From: an uncultured Clostridia bacterium
GTDB taxonomy: Bacteria > Bacillota_A > Clostridia > Oscillospirales > Oscillospiraceae
Length of the DNA stretch: 7,028 nt
Direction of reading: 5' to 3'
NCBI GenBank assembly: GCA_946410505.1
Contig: CAMKAP010000106.1
Coordinates: 1 to 7,028, forward strand
Shown here: positions 1 through 5,901 of the stretch, one piece after another
Numbering within the stretch: the first letter of the stretch is position 1
How the letters are laid out: the number at the start of each line of letters is the position of its first letter
Made by a program: the position numbers and the translations under genes
The notes under the pieces: model-generated
Database searches by the model: none
Seen by the model: the letters and a program-made list of their open reading frames with translations, nothing else
Told to the model about the DNA's origin: nothing

Positions 1-899
1 AAGGGCTCCTCCATCTCCTGCGCGTAGCGGACAGGGAAACGGTTCTGCCGCGCACCGGGGCTGAAATAGTGGGCGCGGACGCCGATGGCCTTCAGAGAAT
101 CGCGCACCGGCAGGGCCGTTTTCAGTGTCACACCCCAGTCTGGTACAAACACGCTGTTTTCACCGACCTTTGTTGCCGGGACGATGTTTTTGCAGCCGGT
201 CAGGATCGCAGCCTGCACGCTGCCGGGGTCGGCAAAGAGCTCTTTGGTGGGTTTGCAGCTGAGAAGACGCCCGGCGTCTATGACGGCAATGGCGGCGCTC
301 ATGTTGTAGGCTTCGTTCCGGTCGTGGGTCACCATCAGTACCTCGCGCCCGTAATCAGCCAGCCTGTCCCGCAGTTCAATCTTCAAGGCGTCGCGCAAAT
401 GCCCGTCCAGAGCAGAGAAGGGCTCGTCCAGCAGCAGAAGCTGCGGATCGCTGACCAGGATGCGGGCCAGCGCCGCTCGCTGCTGCTGACCGCCGGAGAG
501 CTGATGGGGCTTGTGCTTCTCCAGCCCCTGCAGCTGCATGAGCGCGATCATTTCTCTGACTCTGCGCTCTTTCTGCCGGCGGTCCTTTTCCCGGCAGAGT
601 CCGCAGAGAATGTTCTGCTGCACGCTCATATTGGGGAAGAGCGCGTAGTTTTGAAAGAGGTAGCCCACGCGGCGCTGCTGCGGCGGGAGATTGATGCGCC
701 GCTCGGAATCGAATAGCACCCGACCGTCCAGCTCGATGCGGCCCTCGTCGGGCGTCTCAATGCCGGCAATGCATTTGAGCGTCATGCTTTTGCCGCTGCC
801 GGAGGCGCCCAGCAGACAGGTCACGCCGTTTTCGGCGGAAAAGCGAACGTCAAGCCGAAAGCTGCCAAGCTGCTTGCGAATATCGACCACAAGGCTCAT
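1..899 (-). CDS. modC: Molybdate ABC transporter ATP-binding protein ModC (partial, C-terminus off the left edge)
   Basis: This is the cytoplasmic ATPase that powers molybdate (possibly also tungstate) import with the ModB permease and ModA binding protein. Reading leftward from the ATG at 899, 299 codons stay open to the window edge, so the C-terminus is missing. Visible motifs are Walker A GASGSGKSMT (residues 31-40), a Q-loop at FQNYALFP (82-89), the ABC signature LSGGQQQR (134-141), Walker B LLLLDEP (154-160) and the switch histidine in VTHD (His192). Beyond about residue 230 a TOBE-like region begins, with GVRAHYFSP resembling the GIRP-type motif of this transporter class. The ATG overlaps the modB stop as ATGA (899-896), so the two are probably translationally coupled. 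The substrate is inferred from the adjacent modA and modB; the ATPase alone would only be called an ABC importer subunit. Confidence 0.93.
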   Translation of the reverse strand, partial: MSLVVDIRKQLGSFRLDVRFSAENGVTCLLGASGSGKSMTLKCIAGIETPDEGRIELDGRVLFDSERRINLPPQQRRVGYLFQNYALFPNMSVQQNILCGLCREKDRRQKERRVREMIALMQLQGLEKHKPHQLSGGQQQRAALARILVSDPQLLLLDEPFSALDGHLRDALKIELRDRLADYGREVLMVTHDRNEAYNMSAAIAVIDAGRLLSCKPTKELFADPGSVQAAILTGCKNIVPATKVGENSVFVPDWGVTLKTALPVRDSLKAIGVRAHYFSPGARQNRFPVRYAQEMEEP

Positions 900-1570
900 G
901 CTCTCACCGCCTTTTTCTGCCGGGCTTCCAGCATGTTGACAGCCAGCAGCACTACTGTGCTGATGGCCAGATTCACCAGCACCCAGAACATGGCGCCTGC
1001 TTCGTCGTTGGTGCGCCAGAGCTGGTAGACGGTGGTGGAGATGGTGGCGGTCTTCCCGGGGGTGTAACCGATCAGCATGCTGGTGGCGCCGTACTCGCCC
1101 AGCGCACGCGCGAAGGCGAGCACCGTACCCGCCAGAATGCCCTGGCGGCAGGCGGGCATGCGGATGCGCCAGAAAATGTAGGTGTTGGACAGGCCCAGCG
1201 TCTGCCCGGAATAGGCCAGCGTCTCATCAAAGCTCTCAAAGGCGCCGCGGGCGGTGCGATACATCAGCGGGAAAGCCACCACGGCCGCAGCCAATACGCC
1301 GCCGTACCAGGTCATTACAAATTTAACGCCGAAATGAGCCAGAAAAATGCCCACAGGCCGCTTGACGCCGAAAATCAGCAGCAGAAAATAGCCGCAGACT
1401 GTGGGCGGCAGGACCAACGGCAGCGTTAGAAACACATCCAGGATTCCCTTGATCTCCCGCGGGAGCCTTGCGGCATAATAAGCAAGGCAAATTCCCAGAA
1501 AGAACACCAGCACACAGCTGATGGCGGCGATGCGCAGGGAATTGAGCAGCGGATACCAGTCGATACTCAT
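896..1570 (-). CDS. modB: Molybdate ABC transporter permease ModB
   Basis: Integral membrane permease of the molybdate importer, 224 residues, normal for ModB. Hydrophobic segments lie roughly at residues 11-33, 44-68, 85-104, 146-165 and 194-214. The segment LPLVLPPTVCGYFLL (50-64) is a hallmark of ModB. A cytoplasmic EAA-type coupling loop spans about 115-147, and ALGEYGATSMLIGYTPGKT (156-174) matches the conserved permease signature. The ATG at 1570 is preceded by a GGAG sequence about nine bases upstream. The gene follows modA after 55 bases containing a strong hairpin, and its stop overlaps the modC start. The family assignment is firm. Specificity for molybdate over tungstate cannot be read from the permease, although a molybdenum enzyme and cofactor genes nearby favour molybdate. 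Confidence 0.95.
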   Translation of the reverse strand: MSIDWYPLLNSLRIAAISCVLVFFLGICLAYYAARLPREIKGILDVFLTLPLVLPPTVCGYFLLLIFGVKRPVGIFLAHFGVKFVMTWYGGVLAAAVVAFPLMYRTARGAFESFDETLAYSGQTLGLSNTYIFWRIRMPACRQGILAGTVLAFARALGEYGATSMLIGYTPGKTATISTTVYQLWRTNDEAGAMFWVLVNLAISTVVLLAVNMLEARQKKAVRA

Positions 1571-1591
1571 CGTTCAGTCTCCATTCGAGAG

Positions 1592-1616
1592 CAGGCAGGG
1601 CGTGAAGCCCTGCCTG
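1592..1616 (-). promoter_or_regulatory. Stable hairpin between modA and modB (mRNA stabiliser or attenuator)
   Basis: A perfect 10-bp inverted repeat (arms CAGGCAGGGC at 1592-1601 and GCCCTGCCTG at 1607-1616, loop of five) lies just after the modA stop. On the modA-modB transcript (minus strand) the stem is preceded by an A-rich run and followed by CTCTCGAATGG, with no U-tract, so it is not a standard terminator in that direction. Such intercistronic hairpins often protect the upstream message and raise binding protein over permease; that role is inferred here. On the plus strand the same stem is followed by TTTTCTTTTTT (1617-1627), which has the form of an intrinsic terminator for antisense transcripts. 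Confidence 0.7.
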
Positions 1617-1625
1617 TTTTCTTTT

Positions 1626-2459
1626 TTATTCAACAGGGGAGAAGCCGACCGCTTCAAATACGGCCATGGCTTCAGGGGTGCTTAAAAAGTCGAGGAAAGC
1701 CTGAGCAGCCTCGGGATGCTTGCTCACGTTCAGTACGGCGGCGGGATAAATGACCTGTCCGCACATCTCGGCGGTGGCGTTGTCGACCACGCTGAGTCCG
1801 GCGGAAAAAGCGTCGGTGCAGTAGACCACGCCGCAGTCCACGCTTGCCTCGCTCACCTGCGTGGTCACTTCTTTCACGTTGCTGCCGTAGGTGAGTACGC
1901 CTGAGGCGGCAAGCGCCTCCTCATCCAGATCGTAGTAGGCGAGGATCTTCTGGGTGTACTGGCCCACCGGCACGTCGCTGTTGCCCATGGCCATCAGTAC
2001 GTCGCCGGCTTTCAGCAGCTCGGCAAGCGCGTCAAAGGATGCGAGCCCCTTGGGATTGCCCTCCGGGACCACAAGGACGACCTTGTTCTCCAGCAGATTC
2101 AGACGGCTTCCGGCCAGCACAAAGTCCAGACCTTCGGTGTTCACCTCCGAGGAGGCGTCCTTGTCCAGTTGGTTCATCTGCTTCTGACCGGCGGAGATGA
2201 ATACGTCGCAGTCTGCGCCCTCCTGAATCTGGGTTTTGAGCGTACCGGAGGAGTCAAAATTGAAGGTGAGGGTGACGCCGGGATTGGCCGTCTCGTAGAT
2301 GTCCTTGATCTCCGTCAGGGTCTCGGTCATGGATGCGGCGGCAAAGACAATGATTTCCACGGGCTCGGGATCTTCTGCTGGGGGTGCACTCTGGGCGCCG
2401 CAGGCTGCCAGCACAAGAACTATCGTGAGCGCCAACAGCAGTGCAAGGATTTTTTTCAT
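1626..2459 (-). CDS. modA: Molybdate-binding lipoprotein ModA
   Basis: Extracytoplasmic substrate-binding lipoprotein that captures the oxyanion and delivers it to ModB. It has 277 residues. A typical lipoprotein signal peptide covers residues 1-19 with lipobox LAAC and the modified Cys at 20; an acidic, proline-rich linker follows. The ModA fold is marked by VFAAASMTETL (38-48, Ser43 a likely oxyanion ligand), FDSSGTLKTQI (68-78, Ser71 region likely second ligand), DVFISAGQKQM and, near the C-terminus, GVVYCTDAF, whose Tyr corresponds to the oxyanion-contacting tyrosine of characterised ModA proteins. The ATG at 2459 has an AGGAGG site (2468-2473) eight bases upstream. It heads modABC after a 108-base gap holding a palindromic candidate operator. 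ModA versus TupA/WtpA was weighed: the AAAS and SSG motifs and the ModB partner favour ModA. Confidence 0.95.
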   Translation of the reverse strand: MKKILALLLALTIVLVLAACGAQSAPPAEDPEPVEIIVFAAASMTETLTEIKDIYETANPGVTLTFNFDSSGTLKTQIQEGADCDVFISAGQKQMNQLDKDASSEVNTEGLDFVLAGSRLNLLENKVVLVVPEGNPKGLASFDALAELLKAGDVLMAMGNSDVPVGQYTQKILAYYDLDEEALAASGVLTYGSNVKEVTTQVSEASVDCGVVYCTDAFSAGLSVVDNATAEMCGQVIYPAAVLNVSKHPEAAQAFLDFLSTPEAMAVFEAVGFSPVE

Positions 2460-2500
2460 GTTTTTTTCCTCCTGTTCCCATGTTTCAGGGATAGTTTTTA

Positions 2501-2525
2501 TATAAACGCGATTTACGCGCTTATA
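2501..2525. promoter_or_regulatory. 25-bp imperfect palindrome upstream of modA, candidate operator
   Basis: The arms are TATAA-x-CGCG and CGCG-x-TTATA around a central five bases, with one mismatch per symmetric pair outside the centre. It sits 42-66 bases before the modA ATG and carries a TATATA-like -10 element at its modA-proximal edge on the minus strand; no good -35 is visible. A related direct repeat occurs beside it: GATTTACG-CGCTT at 2510-2522 and GATTTACG-TG-CGCTT at 2538-2552. AT-rich palindromes with TATA and CG elements recall ModE-type operators, but the sequence does not fit the E. coli ModE consensus, so the binding protein is inferred. The ModE-like domain encoded at 4657-5580 is the obvious candidate. 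Confidence 0.5.
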
Positions 2526-2567
2526 CCGGAAAAAGATGATTTACGTGCGCTTGACTGTTCTTCGGCT

Positions 2568-3593
2568 TTACACGCCCTTGCCGAAACCGCAGTCGGGGAA
2601 GTGGCAGACCGGGCAGTTGAGGCAGAGTCCTCCATGGCCGAGGCCGGCCAGCTTCTCTTTGGTGATGGGCGTGTCCGTCACCAGAAAAGGAAGCAGCAGG
2701 TCAAAAATGGTGCGTTTGGCGTACATGACGCAGCCGGGCAGGCCGCATACCGGGCGCCCGTCCGGCATATAGGACACCAGGAACATGGCCCCGGGCAGCA
2801 CGGGAGAGCCGTAGGACACATTATTTGCCCCGGTGTTTCTGATGGCGAGAGGCGTCTTGTCGTCCGGGTCTACGCTCATGCCGCCGCTGCAGAAGACCAT
2901 CTCGCAGCCCTTGTCCAGCATATCCAGAACGGCCCGGGTGATCGCCTGATGATCGTCGCCGAGGATCACATGTTCCTGCATCTCACAGCCGAACTCCGCC
3001 AGCTTCTGCTGGATGACCGGTGTGAAGGTGTCCTGAATCCTGCCGGCATACACTTCACTGCCCGTGGTCACCACACCGTAGGGACGGGGACGAACGGGAA
3101 CGAGACGCATCAGCGGCGTGTCTCCGGCAAGCGCTTTCGCTTTTTCCATCCGGTCCTTCCCGATCACAAGCGGAATCACGCGGGTGCCGCAGAGCTTGTC
3201 TCCTTTTTTGACCATGAACCCGGAGGAGCGTGTTGCGATCATCATGTCGCCCAGACTGTTGATAGCGCGAAGGCGCTCCAAATCAATGAGCAGCAGACCG
3301 TCGATCTCGGCAATGAGCTCGATTTTGCCCTCTTTCGGTTCGGTAGCGCGCATATGCTCGCCCATGCAGAGATCACGGAGGATAGCCGCAGCCTCATCCT
3401 CGTGGAGCATATTTTCGTTGTTTTCCCAGATATACAAATGCTCTTTGCCCACGCTCAGCAGCACGGGCACGTCCTCGGGCTGCACGATATGGCCCTTGCG
3501 GAAAACAGGGCCTTTTTTCTCATCCTTAATGATCTGTGTGATGTCATGGCAGAGCACGTGGCCCACAGCGTCTACTGTGTTGACAAGTTTCAT
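2568..3593 (-). CDS. MoeA/MoCF-type molybdopterin-binding protein with C-terminal four-cysteine tail
   Basis: A 341-residue protein of the MoeA-like group, which bind molybdopterin or adenylylated molybdopterin during Mo insertion or cofactor handling in the cytoplasm. An N-terminal region (about 1-165) precedes a MoCF_biosynth domain (about 170-305) with PYGVVTTGSEVYAG (171-184), CSGGMSVDPDDKT (235-247), YGSPVLPGAMF (261-271) and GLPGCVMYA (284-292). The C-terminus adds Cys324, Cys327, Cys330 and Cys335 in a CxxCxxCxxxxCxFG arrangement suited to a metal or Fe-S site. That tail is absent from E. coli MoeA, and the protein is shorter than the usual 400 or so residues. The ATG at 3593 has AGGAGG (3602-3607) eight bases upstream, and 17 bases separate it from the preceding gene. 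The fold assignment is firm. Whether it acts as MoeA or as a Moco chaperone or sensor is open. Confidence 0.85.
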   Translation of the reverse strand: MKLVNTVDAVGHVLCHDITQIIKDEKKGPVFRKGHIVQPEDVPVLLSVGKEHLYIWENNENMLHEDEAAAILRDLCMGEHMRATEPKEGKIELIAEIDGLLLIDLERLRAINSLGDMMIATRSSGFMVKKGDKLCGTRVIPLVIGKDRMEKAKALAGDTPLMRLVPVRPRPYGVVTTGSEVYAGRIQDTFTPVIQQKLAEFGCEMQEHVILGDDHQAITRAVLDMLDKGCEMVFCSGGMSVDPDDKTPLAIRNTGANNVSYGSPVLPGAMFLVSYMPDGRPVCGLPGCVMYAKRTIFDLLLPFLVTDTPITKEKLAGLGHGGLCLNCPVCHFPDCGFGKGV

Positions 3594-3610
3594 TCTGATT
3601 GCCTCCTGTT

Positions 3611-4660
3611 TTATCCGATTTTAATGTCTCCGATGAGCCGTTCTGTCTGTTCCTGTATGGATGCGGCCAGCTGCCAGCGCCGACGGTGGGCGGCCCTGGC
3701 TTCGGGCGTCGTGCATTTCAGGAAACTTGCCTCGAAGCGCTCGGCGATCGTAACGCGCTGATCGCCTCGCACCAGCTTGTCCGCCAGAAACACGAGCCCG
3801 GCTTCGTTCAGACTGTCGCCGTCAGGCTCCGTATGCTGGCGCACGATGTCAGCCAGAAGGGGATAGCCCATCTCCGAGAGCCAGAGCCCTCCCACAGCGG
3901 CATGCTCCGGCTCTCCCTTGGCCAGATCGTGCAGAAGGCCGGCATAATGGACCGCTTCGGGATCCAGGGACAGTCCCGCTTTGTTCATGGCGACGCAGAG
4001 CGCGTCCGCCGTTTCGGCTACGGCAATACAATGGGCGACACGCCCGTCGTCAGCGCCGGAGGCCCGGAGCATGGCGAGACAGAGCGCATCGCTGAGCCTC
4101 ACGTGGGGGGGGATGCAGGCTTTAACAGGCTGAAGCCTGCCGTTTTCCTCCCGCAGCACGGAAAGAGAAGTATAAGAAAGCGCGCTTCTGTGGCCAACCA
4201 GAGAGGCGATAGAGGATTTGTGGCTGACGATCGCAATGTCGCCCTCACTGCGATCCAGGCAGCAGTGGACAGCTTTGCGCATCCGCTCTTCAACGGCGGA
4301 GATGGCTTCCGCCCCTTCGGGCAGGAGACTGGGGTCCTTTTCCCGCGCCGCATAAAGCTCCGGCCAGCGCTGCCGGATTTCCGTAAAAGGAAGCCCGTCC
4401 CATACGCCCATACGCTGTTCCTCAAGTCCGGGGATGACGACAGGATCCGCGCAAAGAGGCTTCGCTGTGTCGATGGCACGGCTGAGAGTGCTGCAAAAAA
4501 CCATCGTAACATTCTGAAGGGCGGGGACAAAGGGGAGACGAGCTGCCTGCACGCGGCCTAACCGGCCCAGGGGAAGGTCGCACAGCCCGCCGACGCACCA
4601 GCGCTCCCCGAGGGGAATGTCGGGCATCGCATGGCGAATCAGATATACCGTCCTGCTCAT
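3611..4660 (-). CDS. Histidine phosphatase - HD domain hydrolase fusion protein
   Basis: A 349-residue cytoplasmic protein with two phosphohydrolase domains. Residues 1-170 are a histidine phosphatase (phosphoglycerate mutase-like): LIRHA with catalytic His10, STLSRAIDTA (57-66, Arg61), EEQRMGVWDGL (80-90, Glu81 likely acid) and the second histidine in IVSHKSS (His147). Residues about 190-345 form an HD domain: His210, the doublet in AGLLHDLAKG (His244-Asp245), His253, His276 and LADKLV (Asp294), the metal-site order seen in HD hydrolases such as the YqeK group. The ATG at 4660 overlaps the upstream stop (ATGA) and has GGGGAGGAG just before it, so it is coupled to the MocA-ModE fusion gene. 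No substrate can be read from the sequence. A role in trimming a phosphorylated or dinucleotide intermediate of cofactor synthesis is inference from position only. Confidence 0.85.
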   Translation of the reverse strand: MSRTVYLIRHAMPDIPLGERWCVGGLCDLPLGRLGRVQAARLPFVPALQNVTMVFCSTLSRAIDTAKPLCADPVVIPGLEEQRMGVWDGLPFTEIRQRWPELYAAREKDPSLLPEGAEAISAVEERMRKAVHCCLDRSEGDIAIVSHKSSIASLVGHRSALSYTSLSVLREENGRLQPVKACIPPHVRLSDALCLAMLRASGADDGRVAHCIAVAETADALCVAMNKAGLSLDPEAVHYAGLLHDLAKGEPEHAAVGGLWLSEMGYPLLADIVRQHTEPDGDSLNEAGLVFLADKLVRGDQRVTIAERFEASFLKCTTPEARAAHRRRWQLAASIQEQTERLIGDIKIG

Positions 4661-5580
4661 AACTCCTCCCCAAAAACCTCGTCAAAGAGAGTTTTTGCCT
4701 TCTCACGCAGGGCCTCGCTGTATCGCTCATAACAGGCGAGAAGACGCTTGCCGCGCTCGGTCAGACGGCTCTCGCCGCCGCTGGCGCCGCCCTGGCTCCG
4801 CTCCAGCAGCGGAAAGTGCAGTTGAGATTCCAGCGCACGGATAATGTTCCAGCCCCCGGAGTAGGAGATCTGCATCCGCTGGCAGGCGCTGCGCACCGAG
4901 CGGGTCTCCTCCACGAGAGAGAGGAGCATGGCGGTCTTCTCGTCAAAAAATGGCTTTTCCCGACTCAGCGCGATGCTGAGCTCGGGTCTGACAAGATGCT
5001 CGTTATGATAGGCGAGCAGGGCCGCATAATCTGCTGGTGTATCTGCGTCGTGAAGAATGCCCGGATCGTTCACGGAAACCTTCGTCATTGGCTCGCCGCA
5101 GCGGGAAATGGCGCCTTGGAGTCCATCCGCTCCGGGGTCGGCAAGGAGACTGTCCACAAGCCCTGCGTCGATCATCAGAGGATGGCCGGTTTTCCCTTCG
5201 CAGACAGGGCAGGCAAGGGGCGCGGCGCATGCAATCAGCTCTGTCACGGTCATGGCTGTGAAGAGGGGAATGTCCACCGGCGTGAAGAGAATCCGGTCGC
5301 ATTTATCCTTCAGATAGCGCAGACCGATTTTGGCGGAATCAAACATCTGCGTACTGGCATAGTCCTCGTTGCGGAGAAAGATGAGACCGAGGTTAGCCAG
5401 GTGCCGCTCCAGAAGCTGTGCATTGTAGCCGGTCACCACAACGATGCGGCTCACGCCAGCCTGGTGGAGCGTTGCGACGATGCGCTGGGCAATGGAAATG
5501 GAGCCGATGTTCAGCATGGGTTTGAAGTCTCCCATACGAGAAGACATACCGGCCGCCACGATGACAGCGCCGATCTGCAC
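4657..5580 (-). CDS. MocA-like molybdopterin nucleotidyltransferase fused to a ModE-type winged-helix DNA-binding domain
   Basis: A 307-residue two-domain protein. Residues 1-195 are an NTP transferase of the MobA/MocA family: VIVAAGMSSRMGDFKPML (6-23, Lys20 at the nucleotide phosphates), TPVDIPLF (100-107, metal-binding Asp103) and GHP (132-134). AAG instead of the AGG of GTP-specific MobA fits a CTP-using MocA that makes the cytosine dinucleotide cofactor. Residues about 213-287 are a ModE/LysR-like winged helix, SVRSACQRMQISYSGGWNII (228-247), followed by a glycine-rich wing and LTERGKRLL (273-281), closely resembling the DNA-binding domain of ModE. The molbindin/TOBE sensor part of ModE is absent. 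The start is the GTG at 5580: GGAGGTGAT lies four bases upstream and the family motif begins at once. The frame is open further upstream to 5832, but that part is AT-rich, unlike the family and overlaps the promoter. Confidence 0.9.
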   Translation of the reverse strand: MQIGAVIVAAGMSSRMGDFKPMLNIGSISIAQRIVATLHQAGVSRIVVVTGYNAQLLERHLANLGLIFLRNEDYASTQMFDSAKIGLRYLKDKCDRILFTPVDIPLFTAMTVTELIACAAPLACPVCEGKTGHPLMIDAGLVDSLLADPGADGLQGAISRCGEPMTKVSVNDPGILHDADTPADYAALLAYHNEHLVRPELSIALSREKPFFDEKTAMLLSLVEETRSVRSACQRMQISYSGGWNIIRALESQLHFPLLERSQGGASGGESRLTERGKRLLACYERYSEALREKAKTLFDEVFGEEL

Positions 5581-5584
5581 AGAA

Positions 5585-5593
5585 ATCACCTCC
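5585..5593 (-). promoter_or_regulatory. Near-perfect Shine-Dalgarno fixing the GTG start of the MocA-ModE gene
   Basis: GGAGGTGAT on the minus strand matches the anti-Shine-Dalgarno over nine bases and ends four bases before the GTG at 5580-5578. It rules in this GTG over upstream ATGs in the same frame, which have no such site. Confidence 0.85.
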
Positions 5594-5633
5594 GCACAAT
5601 CGAATAACAAAAATTTATATTTCGGATATTTTA

Positions 5634-5662
5634 AGTATATACGCAATGGAAACAATTGTAAA
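5634..5662 (-). promoter_or_regulatory. Sigma70-type promoter for the MocA-ModE / phosphatase / MoeA-like operon
   Basis: On the minus strand, TTTACA (5662-5657) and TATACT (5639-5634) are separated by exactly 17 bases, each one mismatch from consensus. The predicted start near 5627 gives a leader of about 47 bases before the GTG at 5580. Two perfect 8-bp palindromes overlap the elements, ACAATTGT (5652-5659) over the -35 and GTATATAC (5635-5642) over the -10. GAGCA-AG-TGCTC (5663-5674) abuts the -35 on its upstream side, where an activator could bind. Confidence 0.7.
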
Positions 5663-5818
5663 GAGCAAGTGCTCATATGATCATTTTTTTTTGCGGAAAA
5701 ACAGTAGTGGGAAATGCGGTCAAATTTAACCAGATTTATGCAGCTGCTTGCACTATGAGATTGTTCACTATCCACAAAAATATGGGAGGAAATTCTGCGA
5801 ATTGCTTTTCGTTGTAAC

Positions 5819-5848
5819 TTGATACTTCGCATTTTTGAAGTGTATCAT
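5819..5848 (+). promoter_or_regulatory. Sigma70-type promoter with embedded inverted repeat, driving the small gene and mop
   Basis: TTGATA (5819-5824) and TATCAT (5843-5848) are spaced by 18 bases. An inverted repeat GATAC...GTATC (5821-5825 and 5842-5846), extended inward by TTC/GAA with a two-base offset, fills the promoter from the -35 to the -10, a typical position for a repressor operator. The predicted start near 5855 leaves a leader of about 47 bases before the ATG at 5902. No U-tract follows the repeat, so it is not a terminator. Confidence 0.65.
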
Positions 5849-5887
5849 AACTATGGTAAGGTACGTGGTTTTGCTATGAATTCGGAG

Positions 5888-5897
5888 AGGATGTGAT
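5888..5897 (+). promoter_or_regulatory. Extended Shine-Dalgarno fixing the ATG at 5902
   Basis: AGGATGTGAT differs from the full AGGAGGTGAT by one base and ends four bases before the ATG at 5902, the same geometry as the site in front of the divergent MocA-ModE gene. The in-frame GTG at 5893 lies inside this site and is therefore rejected as the start. Confidence 0.7.
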
Positions 5898-5901
5898 ACC
5901 C

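Larger units (their letters stand above)
5581..5901. other. Divergent AT-rich intergenic control region
   Basis: These 321 bases separate the leftward cofactor operon from the rightward mop operon and encode no convincing protein. They hold a good sigma70-type promoter for each direction (5634-5662 leftward, 5819-5848 rightward). About 155 bases lie between the two -35 elements and contain several short palindromes: GAGCA-AG-TGCTC (5663-5674), ATGATCAT (5677-5684) and GCAGCTGC (5740-5747). Both predicted 5' leaders are only about 45-50 bases, too short for a molybdenum cofactor riboswitch. Confidence 0.75.

Noticed and set aside
69..716. 215-codon plus-strand open frame at the left edge
   Set aside because: Antisense to modC, which has all ABC ATPase motifs and stays open to the window edge.
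2460..2567. Intrinsic terminator after the MoeA-like gene
   Set aside because: No GC-rich stem followed by a T-tract on the minus strand; the palindrome at 2501-2525 is AT-rich at its ends and promoter-proximal, so an operator reading is preferred and readthrough into modA remains possible.
2169..3761. 530-codon open frame on the plus strand across modA, its upstream gap and the MoeA-like gene
   Set aside because: It lies antisense to two well-supported genes, has no family motifs and a His/Gln/Ala-rich composition typical of reverse-frame shadows in GC-rich DNA.
3599..4561. 320-codon plus-strand open frame antisense to the phosphatase-HD gene
   Set aside because: The opposite strand encodes intact phosphatase and HD motifs; this frame shows no recognisable domain and no ribosome binding site of note.
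4816..5607. 263-codon plus-strand open frame antisense to the MocA-ModE gene
   Set aside because: Shadow of a gene with clear catalytic and HTH motifs on the minus strand.
5755..5817. 20-codon plus-strand open frame in the divergent intergenic region
   Set aside because: No Shine-Dalgarno site, and it lies upstream of the predicted plus-strand promoter.
5581..5832. N-terminal extension of the MocA-ModE protein up to position 5832
   Set aside because: The extension is AT-rich, unlike the family and covers the -35/-10 elements; the GTG at 5580 has a near-perfect Shine-Dalgarno and starts right at the conserved fold.
5853..5879. Eight-codon leader peptide (ATG 5853) ahead of the 85-residue gene
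   Set aside because: It begins at or before the predicted transcription start and has no ribosome binding site.
5581..5901. Molybdenum cofactor riboswitch ahead of either operon
   Set aside because: Predicted leaders of about 47 bases are too short for that multi-helix RNA, and no suitable set of paired helices was seen.
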